The notes under the pieces: model-generated
Database searches by the model: none
Told to the model about the DNA's origin: nothing
What the model saw: the letters and a program-made list of their open reading frames with translations, nothing else
Translations under genes and position numbers: made by a program
Assembly (NCBI RefSeq): GCF_026391055.1
Contig: NZ_JAPLET010000010.1
Coordinates: 62,001-126,000, forward strand
DNA: 64,000 nucleotides
From: Spirosoma sp.
Lineage (GTDB): Bacteria > Bacteroidota > Bacteroidia > Cytophagales > Spirosomataceae
Direction: 5' to 3'
Shown here: piece after piece, positions 8,035 through 16,279 of the stretch
How the letters are laid out: each line of letters opens with the position of its first letter
How positions within the stretch are numbered: the first letter of the stretch is position 1

Positions 8035-8961
8035 TTGCAAAACGGCTTAGTCATACGTTCAACCGGCTCCTGGTACGAAATTCGTAACACAGACGGACAT
8101 ATTTTTCAGGGTCGGCTGAAGGGAAAATTCAAACTCAAAGGCCTGAAGGTCACTAACCCAATCGCCGTCGGTGACCGGGTGGTATTTGACGTGGAAGATG
8201 AAGCCGAAAACACGGCTATCATCACCGACATTTTACCCCGCGACAATTACATCATTCGTCAGTCGGTTCACAAAACGGCTCATGGGCATATTCTGGCGGC
8301 TAATATCGACCAGGCCGTTCTGCTGGCAACACTGGCTATGCCCCGTACGTCAGCAGGGTTCATCGACCGGTTTCTGGTATCGGCCGAATCGTTTCGTATT
8401 CCAACGACCATTGTCTTCAACAAAATCGATATTCTGAACGACGAAGGGCTGGCGTTTCAGCAGGAAATTATCGACCTCTATGAACGTATTGGCTACAACT
8501 GCCTGTCTACGTCGGCTACTGAAGGCGTAGGCGTGGAAGCATTCCGCGAATTACTCGATCAGAAAGTAACGCTGGTGGCCGGGCACTCGGGCGTTGGGAA
8601 GTCCTCACTCGTAAACGCCATTGCCCCGAACCTGAACCTGCGAACCAACGAGGTATCATCCTTCGCCAACAAAGGTGTTCACACCACCACATTCGCCGAG
8701 ATGTTCGAACTCTCTCCTAATACGTTTATCATCGATACGCCGGGTATCAAGGAATTAGGTCTGATGGACACATCGAAAACGGAGATTGGCCACTACTTCC
8801 CCGAAATGCGCGACCGTCTGAACCAGTGCCGTTTCAACAATTGCCTGCACATCAACGAACCTGGTTGCGCCATCAAAGAAGCCGTTGCCGAAGAGGAAAT
8901 AGCCGAAAGCCGCTACATGAGCTACCTGAGCATGATTGAAGGCGGAGATAACAGGCGGTAG
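8035..8961 (+). CDS. rsgA: Ribosome small-subunit-dependent GTPase A
   Basis: Circularly permuted GTPase that aids late maturation of the 30S subunit. The 308-residue protein has an OB fold (about 1-75), then G-motifs in permuted order: NKID at 129-132, the P-loop GHSGVGKS at 183-190 and DTPG at 234-237. The zinc knuckle follows with C265, C270, H272 and C278. The start is a TTG at 8035 giving MQNGLVIRSTGSWYEI. It lies downstream of waaA across a 63-base gap made of CT-rich repeats (CGCTCTTTCACTC-like), and converges on the cystathionine synthase gene. Confidence 0.95.
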   Translation: MQNGLVIRSTGSWYEIRNTDGHIFQGRLKGKFKLKGLKVTNPIAVGDRVVFDVEDEAENTAIITDILPRDNYIIRQSVHKTAHGHILAANIDQAVLLATLAMPRTSAGFIDRFLVSAESFRIPTTIVFNKIDILNDEGLAFQQEIIDLYERIGYNCLSTSATEGVGVEAFRELLDQKVTLVAGHSGVGKSSLVNAIAPNLNLRTNEVSSFANKGVHTTTFAEMFELSPNTFIIDTPGIKELGLMDTSKTEIGHYFPEMRDRLNQCRFNNCLHINEPGCAIKEAVAEEEIAESRYMSYLSMIEGGDNRR

Positions 8962-8973
8962 TGTGTAGTTGAT

Positions 8974-9046
8974 AATGTACAATGAAAAATGTTTAATAGA
9001 TAACGAGTCTGCAAAGACAAACAGCTCGCATTATTCATTCTACATT
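8974..9046. repeat. Imperfect inverted repeat at rsgA/CBS junction
   Basis: AATGTACAATGAAAAATG at 8974-8991 and its inverted copy at 9029-9046 differ at two of 18 positions. It lies between convergent genes and may act as a terminator stem or belong to the intergenic palindrome class seen throughout the window. Confidence 0.5.
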
Positions 9047-9058
9047 GTATATCTTTCA

Positions 9059-10435
9059 TTAACTCGTCATTGCCGCCAGCAAATCCGCCTGGGTAATAAT
9101 ATGTACCTGTTCGCGTTCATCACGGACCAGTAGCGCTTTGTTGTCCCGATCAATCAGCGACGATAGGGCGTCGATGGTGTTGTCGAGCCCCACAAATTTG
9201 AATGGCTTATCCATCACCTCACTTACCGGGTGATCTTTCACAGCAGGGTCGTCGATGAGCCGGTTCAGCACCGTGGAATCGGTCAGGCTGCCAACAATGT
9301 GGCCATTCTCATCCGTCACCGGAATCTGCGAAATACCGTAACGGTTCAATATCTGGATCGCCTGGCTCACCGACACGCCTACGCCAATGGTCGTCAACTG
9401 CGACTGTCCACTTTTGTTGTGAACGATGTCGCGGGCGGTTTTGAAAGCACGATCTTCCAGAAAGCCGTGGTCTTTCATCCAAGTATCGTTGTAAATTTTG
9501 GCTAGGTAGCGCGTGCCGTGGTCGGGCAGCAGAATCACCATCACATCGTCGTCAGCGAGGTGGATTTTGGCCCATTCCAGCGCCCCATGCACTGCTGTAC
9601 CGCACGACCAACCCACAAATAGGCCTTCTTCGCGAGCTAGCCGACGCGTCATGATGGCGGCATCTTTATCGGTCACTTTCTCAAAAAAATCGATCACGCT
9701 GAAGTCTACATTCTGCGGGAGAATATCTTCCCCGATGCCCTCAGTCAGGTAGGGGTAAATCTCACCCTCGTCGAACTGGCCGGTTTCTTTGTATTTCTTG
9801 AAAACGGAGCCGTAGGTATCCAGTCCCAGCGAAATCAGCTCCGGGTTTTGCTCTTTCAGGAATTTTGATGTGCCGCAAATGGTCCCCCCCGTACCGACTC
9901 CGGCGGCAAAGTGTGTAATTTTTCCGTCAGTATCGCGCCAGATTTCGGGGCCGGTAGTCTCGTAATGCGCGGCCGTATTGGCGGGGTTATCGTACTGGTT
10001 TGGGTAAAGCGAATTTGGAATATCGCGATTCAGTTTCTTGGCGACGGAGTAATACGAGCGCGGGTCGTCGGGAGCGACGTTCGTCGGGCAAACGACCACC
10101 TCAGCACCCACCGCCCGGAGAATGTCGATCTTCTCCTGCGACTGCTTGTCGGCCATCGTAAAAATGCATTTATAGCCTTTGCCTATAGCCGCCAGTGCCA
10201 GCCCCATACCGGTGTTGCCGCTGGTGCCCTCAATGATGGTGCCACCGGGTTTGAGTACGCCCCGCGCTTCGGCATCTTCGATCATGCGTATGGCGATTCG
10301 GTCTTTCACGGAGTTGCCAGGGTTGAAGTACTCGACCTTCGCTAGTATCGTTCCCCGTATCCCTTTCGTGACTTTATTGAGCTTTACCAGGGGCGTATTG
10401 CCGATGGTGTCGATGATGGAGTTGTAGTAGTTCAT
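9059..10435 (-). CDS. Cystathionine beta-synthase (PLP) with C-terminal CBS pair
   Basis: Pyridoxal-phosphate enzyme joining serine (or activated serine) and homocysteine, or acting as a cysteine synthase. From MNYYNSIIDTIGNTPLVKL the protein has 458 residues. NPGNSVKDRIAIRM carries the PLP lysine K44, EGTSGNTGMGLA binds the substrate carboxylate, and GVGTGGTICG holds the phosphate. Two CBS domains fill about residues 335-458, as in the eukaryotic-type enzyme. An open frame extends 28 residues upstream but the family begins at MNYYNS. It is convergent with rsgA. The 250 bases upstream show no riboswitch that I could recognise. Confidence 0.88.
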   Translation of the reverse strand: MNYYNSIIDTIGNTPLVKLNKVTKGIRGTILAKVEYFNPGNSVKDRIAIRMIEDAEARGVLKPGGTIIEGTSGNTGMGLALAAIGKGYKCIFTMADKQSQEKIDILRAVGAEVVVCPTNVAPDDPRSYYSVAKKLNRDIPNSLYPNQYDNPANTAAHYETTGPEIWRDTDGKITHFAAGVGTGGTICGTSKFLKEQNPELISLGLDTYGSVFKKYKETGQFDEGEIYPYLTEGIGEDILPQNVDFSVIDFFEKVTDKDAAIMTRRLAREEGLFVGWSCGTAVHGALEWAKIHLADDDVMVILLPDHGTRYLAKIYNDTWMKDHGFLEDRAFKTARDIVHNKSGQSQLTTIGVGVSVSQAIQILNRYGISQIPVTDENGHIVGSLTDSTVLNRLIDDPAVKDHPVSEVMDKPFKFVGLDNTIDALSSLIDRDNKALLVRDEREQVHIITQADLLAAMTS

Positions 10436-10638
10436 GTTGGCGGAGGGCCACTCTGGCCGACTTTGGTTCGTTCTGTGGTTTATTATTAAACGCCGGAAAC
10501 CAACGGTTCGTTTGACCACTCCCTAACGTTGCGGTTGCCCCACTCCTTTCGTCGCAGTTCGTTACCCGTTTTTATCAGTTCAGCCTACGTTTCAGATTGT
10601 TCAGCCAACTGTCTATTCATGAGCGATTTAAAGCGCTA

Positions 10639-10646
10639 TACTTTTG
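10639..10646 (+). promoter_or_regulatory. Putative promoter -7 box for the secreted protein at 10689
   Basis: TACTTTTG matches the Bacteroidota -7 consensus and lies 42 bases before the ATG. A convincing -33 element was not found. Confidence 0.45.
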
Positions 10647-10688
10647 ACCCGTTCTTCTTCTATAACTAACAACAAATACATAAACATC

Positions 10689-11096
10689 ATGAAAACGTTA
10701 GCTCAATCTTTACTCGCTGCCCTGCTCCTGAGCACGGCCACCCTTGCCTCAGCGGAAACCACTCACCCAACTACAACGGCGAACCCAACAGTTACGACGA
10801 ACTCGTACAAAGCCGCCGTTTTCCCATCGGCCGTCCCCTCAAAACTGAACGTCTATGTGGAACGCACACCCGGCCAACCCATGACGATTTTGGTCAAATC
10901 GGCCGACGGTGTGGTACTGGGAAAACAGTCGGTAGGCAAAAAACAAGGTAATTTCCACTTCCAGTTCGACCTATCGGACCTAAAAGATGGCGCTTACACC
11001 GTCGAAATCGCTTCGGGCAGTGACATATCAACGCACCCGATTACGCTGACGACACCAGCGTTAAAGTCAGTAACCCGCACCATTGCGCTGAACTAA
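10689..11096 (+). CDS. Secreted protein of unknown function with beta-sandwich-like repeat
   Basis: A 135-residue protein with a clear signal peptide (MKTLAQSLLAALLLSTATLASA, cut after ASA). The mature part has a Thr-rich linker. A roughly 80-residue segment follows, with VPSKLNVYVERTPGQPMTI, FHFQFDLSDLKDGAYTVEI and a closing HPITLTTP. The DLKDGAYTVEI pattern resembles the immunoglobulin-like or sorting-domain fold used by many Bacteroidota exported proteins, but it lacks a clear type IX sorting signature. The start at 10689 places a -7 box 42 bases upstream; an open frame begins at 10644. Function unknown. Confidence 0.7.
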   Translation: MKTLAQSLLAALLLSTATLASAETTHPTTTANPTVTTNSYKAAVFPSAVPSKLNVYVERTPGQPMTILVKSADGVVLGKQSVGKKQGNFHFQFDLSDLKDGAYTVEIASGSDISTHPITLTTPALKSVTRTIALN

Positions 11097-11114
11097 ACAA
11101 GAGGTATTTATACA

Positions 11115-11144
11115 AAACGCCACGGTCGTGAGATCGTGGCGTTT
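11115..11144. terminator. Bidirectional hairpin terminator
   Basis: AAACGCCACGGTC at 11115-11127 pairs with GATCGTGGCGTTT at 11132-11144 with one mismatch and a 4-base loop. T-rich sequence (TTTCTTGTTT) follows on the plus strand and A-rich sequence precedes it, fitting termination of both convergent genes. Confidence 0.75.
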
Positions 11145-11160
11145 CTTGTTTGAGGGTTGG

Positions 11161-11736
11161 CTAAACCAGTTTATTAATAAATGCTTTCACCTGACTATGA
11201 AAATGCTTGAAGCTTTCAGAGCGTTGCTCCAGCCAGGAAGCATCGAAACTTTTCGACAGTCCATTCACTATTGGGTTTGATATCTCGTTAGGCGGGTCTT
11301 CATACCCATATAATATAAACTTTACCTTTTTGCGAGGTTGAGACTCAAGCGAAATATTTTTCGTCAAATCCGGATTGTCTTTCTTGTGTTTCAAGTACCA
11401 GAGCCAATGTTCAATGCACTGTACAGGAAGCGCAATTAAAAGTTTATCAATCTTTTCCTTCAGAAAATGGGTGTACCGTTCATCAAATTCTGATGGATGT
11501 AAACTATCAACATCTCGTACAACAAAAAATGCCTCGTGCTGATACCATCCTAAGCCAGTTCTTGCTACAATAGCGAATTTTGTATCAACTTGTTTTCGGT
11601 TGGTAGCTCTAAACTTCTCACAGAAGACTTCATCTCTTTCGAAAAAAACAGTCTCAACAAAGTGGCTTAGGTAGTTCTGAAGAAATATCTTGTGGGCGTC
11701 ATCCTCGCCGTAAAATCCGTATTTAAGCTGTTTCAT
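11161..11736 (-). CDS. TOPRIM-like (DUF4276-type) partner of the AAA ATPase
   Basis: A 191-residue cytoplasmic protein. It shows the layout of TOPRIM-related families such as DUF4276: an acidic residue early (E11 in YGFYGEDDAHKIF), a DxD pair (D75 and D77 in FFVVRDVDSLH) and an IExWL-type motif (E109 and W111 in CIEHWLWYL). In TOPRIM nucleases these acids bind metal. The gene overlaps the 3' end of the ATPase gene by 14 bases, so the two are translationally linked. Base composition is visibly AT-richer than the neighbourhood, suggesting transfer. ATPase plus TOPRIM pairs occur in OLD nucleases and PARIS-type anti-phage systems; whether this pair is defensive is inference. The exact family needs a profile search. 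Confidence 0.6.
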   Translation of the reverse strand: MKQLKYGFYGEDDAHKIFLQNYLSHFVETVFFERDEVFCEKFRATNRKQVDTKFAIVARTGLGWYQHEAFFVVRDVDSLHPSEFDERYTHFLKEKIDKLLIALPVQCIEHWLWYLKHKKDNPDLTKNISLESQPRKKVKFILYGYEDPPNEISNPIVNGLSKSFDASWLEQRSESFKHFHSQVKAFINKLV

Positions 11737-12859
11737 GCGGTACGCCCCCTAGAAATCCAATTGTCCAATATTCGCCCAATGCATCTGTAAAATGGACAGG
11801 TGGTATTCCTAACTCAGCATTTTTCTGATTTGCGGGCTCGATTACATCTCGCTGTAAATTATTTACGATTGTTGCACCTTCAGCATCCTTATCGAAAACA
11901 AACACACTTTCAGGCGATTCAGCAAACTCATCCAGCAACAGCGGACTGTGCGTTGTCATAATGACTTGAATGTCTTTTTCAGCCACTAACCGACGTATAA
12001 AATCCATCACCTCCCGAATCCGCCGTGGGTGAATCCCCTTTTCAGGTTCTTCTAAAAGCAGAAGTTTAGGTGGATTGGGTTGGTTGATGATGCAGAGGAG
12101 AGCGAGGAAATAGAGAGTGCCTTCGGAAAGTTCGTCAGCCCAATAGGTAACTCCTTGCTTTGAATTTGCCAAACCTATTCGCTTGAATGATTTATCCCCA
12201 AATAGCTTCTTGATTTCATCTGTTGGTGACGCATCGTCTAAATTAATTTCGTCAAATTCAGGAATACATTTGTGAAGATCTGCTTCAGTGCGGCTAAAAA
12301 CGTTTCTCCTATACTTACCTAACATAAGATCTAGAAAACCTACCAAATTAGAAGCATCTGCATTAACTAATTCCTCTTTTGTACCGACAGGGCCGGGCTG
12401 AATAAGCTTGTTAGGATCAGGTTTATATACCTTTAACGGTCCCAATCTCACGTCCAAAGCTTGTGCAGTAGAAGATTTTGAAACTGTCGTTTTATTTTCT
12501 TCTTCAGAATCTATTTTTTGGCTGTTAAATACCCAAACTTGAGAATTACTCTTATTAAAAAGTATTTCAGACGGAGTTACGAACGACGATAAAAGATAAT
12601 GTACATAATACTTTTTATCGTCCCCAAAGATTTCCTCGAAAGAAACCTTTATAGACATTCTATTCGATGGATTCTTATGAAACAGTATACTATTATTTAT
12701 ACTTGCTTTCTCATTCGCATATAAGTCAAAAAACTCCAGCGCCTTCAAAAAATTCGTCTTGCCCGAGTTATTCGGACCTATTAACAAATTGACTTTCTGA
12801 AGGTCGAGCGTGACGTCTTTCAGGCTCTTGAAATTCTGGATAGATACGCGCTTGAGCAT
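11723..12859 (-). CDS. OLD/AAA15-like ABC-type ATPase
   Basis: A 378-residue SMC/ABC-like ATPase without a coiled coil long enough for a true SMC. Walker A is GPNNSGKT at residues 28-35 in the N-terminal context MLKRVSIQNFKSLKDV. The ABC signature begins LSEGTLYFLALL near 244, Walker B is LLLLEEPEKGIHP near 266, and the switch histidine is in MTTHSPLLLDEF near 305. This arrangement matches AAA15/AAA21 proteins such as the ATPase half of OLD or PARIS AriA. No nuclease domain is fused; the following TOPRIM-like gene may supply it. An open frame continues upstream through a palindrome to 12937, but the family N-terminus is MLKRVSIQNFKSL. The gene is AT-rich. Confidence 0.85.
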   Translation of the reverse strand: MLKRVSIQNFKSLKDVTLDLQKVNLLIGPNNSGKTNFLKALEFFDLYANEKASINNSILFHKNPSNRMSIKVSFEEIFGDDKKYYVHYLLSSFVTPSEILFNKSNSQVWVFNSQKIDSEEENKTTVSKSSTAQALDVRLGPLKVYKPDPNKLIQPGPVGTKEELVNADASNLVGFLDLMLGKYRRNVFSRTEADLHKCIPEFDEINLDDASPTDEIKKLFGDKSFKRIGLANSKQGVTYWADELSEGTLYFLALLCIINQPNPPKLLLLEEPEKGIHPRRIREVMDFIRRLVAEKDIQVIMTTHSPLLLDEFAESPESVFVFDKDAEGATIVNNLQRDVIEPANQKNAELGIPPVHFTDALGEYWTIGFLGGVPHETA

Positions 12860-12871
12860 GGTTTGTATGAT

Positions 12872-12936
12872 TGTACCAAACAGCTTCTGGCTGTTTGTCG
12901 TAAATAGCCACAAACAGCCAGAAGCTGTTTGGTACA
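12872..12936. repeat. 26-bp perfect inverted repeat between M1 peptidase and ATPase genes
   Basis: Arms at 12872-12897 and 12911-12936 are perfectly complementary with a 13-base loop. It occupies almost the whole 89-base gap between two same-strand genes and ends 12 bases upstream of the ATPase ATG. It may terminate the peptidase transcript, shield the ATPase start, or mark an insertion edge. Confidence 0.8.
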
Positions 12937-12948
12937 CAAGGTAAGAAT

Positions 12949-14604
12949 TTACTTCCCCATTTCGACAGCCCGCATCAGGACGGTATTGTCGGGGTCGATG
13001 GCGACGGAAACCGGTCTGGTAGCTAGCGGCACGGTGAACGTTTGGTTTTGCTCGGTCATGCTTAGTCTGGCAGTACGGCTGATTTCCCGGCCGTTAGCGC
13101 CCCGAATGCTGAACGTGAGCGGTATCGCAAAAACCACGCCCGACCGCTGTGCCTGCCGAACATCAATAACCAACGCCTTTTTGGCTGCATCGTATTTCGA
13201 GCCCCAAACAACTTCGGGATAACCTGGCTGATGCAGCCATTGCTGGAAAAACTGGTCCAGTTTCTTTCCCGATACACTCTCCATTACGGTCTGCAAATCG
13301 CTGCTTTGGGCGTTGGCATTCCGGTACTTCTCGTAATAGGCCCGAATTCCTTTCCAGAACAGATCGTCGCCGAGTTCGTGACGGAGCATGTGCAGCACCC
13401 AGCCGCCTTTCTGGTAAGAATTCGGATTGAGCAGGTCCATTAGGTTCGAGGCCGTTGAATCCACGATGGTGCCTTTGGGTTTCAGCGCCGAGAACCGGAA
13501 AATCTGCCCTTTATTCTGGTTCATCACCGCATTGAGTGTGTCCTTCCCGTAGGCATGTTCAAGATAAAGCGCCGAGAAATAGGTAGCAAATCCTTCACTC
13601 AGCCACAACTGCGACCAGTCGGCTTCGGTGGCCGAGTTGCCGAACCACTGGTGCGCGATTTCGTGGGCTAACAATGCCTCCACGTCGGAGTCTTTTTTCC
13701 CGACAATAATCTTTTCGTTGTAGAAAATACAACTGGCGTTTTCCATCCCGCCGAAAATCGTAGTCGATTCTACATTGGCCAGTTTCTCATACGAATACGG
13801 CCCTATCTTATTTATAAAATATTGCAAAATCTCTTTGGCAGGTCGATAGTCGACAAAGCCTTTCTGACTATCATTCGGGTAAAGCCAGCTTTGTACGGGA
13901 ACACCACCTACAGAGCCAACCTCTTCCACGGCAAATTTGGCCGCGCCGATTACCATTACCTTCGTCGGAATGGGCGTATTTTCCTGCCAGCGGGTCAGTT
14001 TGCGGCCATTCGGCAGGTTACTCTCGCTCTGGAGCTTGCCATTCGAAATGATGCGATATGTTGCGGGAGCATTGACGGCAAATGAACAGGTTGCTTTGTC
14101 GGATGGATGGTCAACGACGGGCAGATAGTTGCGGGCATTATTGGGCCAATTGTCGCCGAAGAAGGTCCGCTCACCGAATTTATTCTGGCTGATGATAAGC
14201 CCTCGGGCAGGCATTCCATCATACCGGATAACCACGTCCGTTATCTGATTGGGCGCGGCTGGCAGGTTGATAAATACGCGGTCATTACGCTGACTGAAAG
14301 GCACCACTTTCCCATCGGGCAAACTCACCGAACGCACGCGCATGCCGGTTTCGGAAGAGTCACGCGGACTGATGAGGTCAAACCAGACCGTTTGCCGGTC
14401 GTCGGAACGGGTGAACCGGATGGTGGTTTCCCCTTTGATCTGGTTCGTTGAATCACTTAGCGTGAGTGTGAAAGCGTAATTCTGAACATCGACGCCGGGC
14501 TGGGCATATCGGGCCGCGTAGCCGATGGGTAACTGAGCGCGGGTGATGGTAACGGCAGCTAACAGCAACAGCCCGGCCAAAAATCCTATTTTTTGTTCCT
14601 TCAT
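12949..14604 (-). CDS. Exported M1-family aminopeptidase
   Basis: Zinc aminopeptidase of 551 residues that removes N-terminal amino acids from peptides, probably in the periplasm or at the surface. A signal peptide covers about residues 1-23 (LLLLAAVTITRAQ). The substrate N-terminus motif GGMENA lies at 285-290, the zinc motif HEIAH at 314-318, and the third zinc ligand E337 in LWLSEGFATYF. A C-terminal beta domain follows from about 450. The start MKEQKIGF at 14604 gives the signal peptide; an upstream in-frame ATG at 14637 would lie inside the preceding gene. It follows the methylmalonyl-CoA epimerase gene by 11 bases, so the two may be co-transcribed. Confidence 0.92.
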   Translation of the reverse strand: MKEQKIGFLAGLLLLAAVTITRAQLPIGYAARYAQPGVDVQNYAFTLTLSDSTNQIKGETTIRFTRSDDRQTVWFDLISPRDSSETGMRVRSVSLPDGKVVPFSQRNDRVFINLPAAPNQITDVVIRYDGMPARGLIISQNKFGERTFFGDNWPNNARNYLPVVDHPSDKATCSFAVNAPATYRIISNGKLQSESNLPNGRKLTRWQENTPIPTKVMVIGAAKFAVEEVGSVGGVPVQSWLYPNDSQKGFVDYRPAKEILQYFINKIGPYSYEKLANVESTTIFGGMENASCIFYNEKIIVGKKDSDVEALLAHEIAHQWFGNSATEADWSQLWLSEGFATYFSALYLEHAYGKDTLNAVMNQNKGQIFRFSALKPKGTIVDSTASNLMDLLNPNSYQKGGWVLHMLRHELGDDLFWKGIRAYYEKYRNANAQSSDLQTVMESVSGKKLDQFFQQWLHQPGYPEVVWGSKYDAAKKALVIDVRQAQRSGVVFAIPLTFSIRGANGREISRTARLSMTEQNQTFTVPLATRPVSVAIDPDNTVLMRAVEMGK

Positions 14605-14615
14605 TCTGTAATACT

Positions 14616-15023
14616 TTATTCCTTTATTTCCTGGCAAAGTTCGACCAAAACGCCGTTTGTGCCTTTAGGATGCAGGAAACAAACTAGTTTATTGTCAGCC
14701 CCGCGCTTAGGCACCTCGTTCAACACAGTGAATCCTTCTGCTTTCAACCGCTCGATCTCGCTTTGGATATCCTCTACTTCAAAGGCAATGTGGTGGATTC
14801 CTTCCCCTTTTTTCTCCAGAAATTTTGCAATTGGGCTATCCGGACTGGTTGCTTCGAGCAGTTCGATTTTGGTCTGATTTACCTTGAAGAACGATGTAGA
14901 GACTCCTTCCGATGCTACCGCTTCAGCTTTGTAGGGCTGCACATTCAGCAGTTTGGCATACAACTCATTCGATGCCGCCAGATCGCGGACGGCAATACCG
15001 ATATGTTCGACGTTAGTTAGCAT
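14616..15023 (-). CDS. mce: Methylmalonyl-CoA epimerase
   Basis: Converts (S)- to (R)-methylmalonyl-CoA, linking propionate and odd-chain or branched-chain catabolism to the B12-dependent mutase. The 135-residue VOC-fold protein starts MLTNVEHIGIAVRDL, with the first metal histidine H7. It continues with GEGIHHIAFEVEDI (second histidine), a mid-domain glutamate near KIELLEAT, and GVLVELCQ at the end. The start at 15023 fits the family. It precedes the M1 peptidase gene closely, though no metabolic link is evident. The B12 dependence of its partner mutase fits the cobalamin-uptake operon elsewhere in the window. Confidence 0.92.
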   Translation of the reverse strand: MLTNVEHIGIAVRDLAASNELYAKLLNVQPYKAEAVASEGVSTSFFKVNQTKIELLEATSPDSPIAKFLEKKGEGIHHIAFEVEDIQSEIERLKAEGFTVLNEVPKRGADNKLVCFLHPKGTNGVLVELCQEIKE

Positions 15024-15178
15024 AGTTGTCTGGACCAATCTCTGGCTTGGCCCTTGGTCAATGAAAGTAACGGGCTAAGCCGGAGCTTGGCCCAGACGTA
15101 TGAAACAAGAACTTTTCCGTTTGGCCGAAAGTTATAGAGAAAGCATTGATATGCCTCAACATTGATTCGATTACAACT

Positions 15179-15505
15179 ATGGTTACGGTTTCTGATATCG
15201 CCAAAAATAAGATTGTTGAACTCCGTCAGAAGGACGGTCTTGCTGAAGATACGGCCATCCGGGTAGCGGTTGAAGGTGGCGGCTGTTCAGGGTTGATGTA
15301 CGATCTTCAATTCGATGCTACCCAGCAACCAACCGATCATCTTGTTGAAGATAAAGGCATCAAAATCTTAGTAGACCGCAAAAGTCTGCTCTATCTGGCC
15401 GGTACTGAACTTGATTTTTCCGACGGCCTGAACGGTAAAGGCTTCCAGTTCAAAAACCCGAACGCCACGCGAACATGTGGTTGCGGAGAGAGTTTTGCCG
15501 TCTAA
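15179..15505 (+). CDS. IscA/ErpA-type iron-sulfur cluster carrier
   Basis: A-type carrier that accepts and delivers Fe-S clusters. The 108-residue protein has the three conserved cysteines: C36 in VEGGGCSGLMYDL and C100 and C102 in the C-terminal TCGCGESF. FSDGLNGKGFQFKNPNAT is the classic stretch before the CGCG pair. The ATG at 15179 begins the family N-terminus MVTVSDIAKNKI; the frame is open back to 15146. It diverges from mce. No other isc or suf genes are adjacent, so it appears to be a stand-alone carrier. Confidence 0.93.
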   Translation: MVTVSDIAKNKIVELRQKDGLAEDTAIRVAVEGGGCSGLMYDLQFDATQQPTDHLVEDKGIKILVDRKSLLYLAGTELDFSDGLNGKGFQFKNPNATRTCGCGESFAV

Positions 15506-15691
15506 ACCGCACGGGCGGCTCCGCAGGCTTTATAGTATTTATTTGATTAGCTTGATTTTTCAAGAAGCCATTCCAAAAAAGGGGTGGCTTCTTCATTTTT
15601 GTACCTTTCAGAATTACAGTATCTTTTCTTTACTCAGCGTCGTCTAGCAAAATCCAGAAAATCAGACAAATCAAATAAATCCCGGTTCCTA

Positions 15692-16249
15692 ATGAACGCC
15701 AAGCCCGTTAGACATTCACAAACTACCCTTACTGAGTTGATGATTCCATCCTATGCTAATTTTGGCGGTCGTGTCCACGGGGGCATTCTACTGTCATTGA
15801 TGGATAAAGTAGCGTATGCCTGTGCCGCCAAACACGCCGGTCAATATTGCGTGACGGTATCGGTCGATGGGGTTAATTTCCGGCAACCGGTCGAGGTGGG
15901 TGAACTGGTTTCGCTGCTGGCATCGGTCAATTATGTGGGTCGGACGTCGCTGGTAGTGGGCATAAAAGTCATTGCCGAGAATGTGAAGTCAGGGACGGTG
16001 AAACATACGAATACCTCCTACTTTACGATGGTTGCCAAAGACGAAACAGAAACCCCAACCGAAGTCCCTCCTCTCCTATTGGAAACCGTCGATGACATTC
16101 GCCGTTTTCTGGAAGCCATGAAGCGCAAGGAACTTCGTGCCTCCTACGGTGAACATTTCGACAATGCGAAAACGCGCATGCTGCTAAACGAGAATGTAGG
16201 GAAATTGGAGAAAGAACGGTGTGAGTTGGCGGATGGATTGGAATTGTAG
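15692..16249 (+). CDS. Acyl-CoA thioesterase, hotdog fold
   Basis: Probable cytoplasmic acyl-CoA hydrolase of 185 residues. The hotdog signature is GGRVHGGILLSLMDKVAYACAAKHAG, with the conserved His-Gly-Gly and the aspartate of LMDK, followed by VDGVNFRQPVEVGEL. These match the BACH/YciA type. Start MNAKPVRHSQTTLTELM at 15692 is chosen by family fit; the frame is open from 15584 but that part is not conserved-looking. The last codons and the stop lie inside a palindrome (16240-16279) shared with the convergent gene. Substrate chain length cannot be read from sequence. Confidence 0.87.
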   Translation: MNAKPVRHSQTTLTELMIPSYANFGGRVHGGILLSLMDKVAYACAAKHAGQYCVTVSVDGVNFRQPVEVGELVSLLASVNYVGRTSLVVGIKVIAENVKSGTVKHTNTSYFTMVAKDETETPTEVPPLLLETVDDIRRFLEAMKRKELRASYGEHFDNAKTRMLLNENVGKLEKERCELADGLEL

Positions 16250-16279
16250 AGACGCAATCCCTTGCGTCTCTACAATTCC
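16240..16279. repeat. Palindrome overlapping both convergent stop codons
   Basis: An 18-bp arm (GGAATTGTAGAGACGCAA) repeats inverted across a 4-base centre. The core GTAGAGACGC/GCGTCTCTAC is a widely seen bacterial intergenic repeat word, known to me mostly from cyanobacteria. The left arm holds the stop of the thioesterase gene and the right arm that of the methyltransferase gene, so both proteins end in a similar Glu-Leu. Confidence 0.8.
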
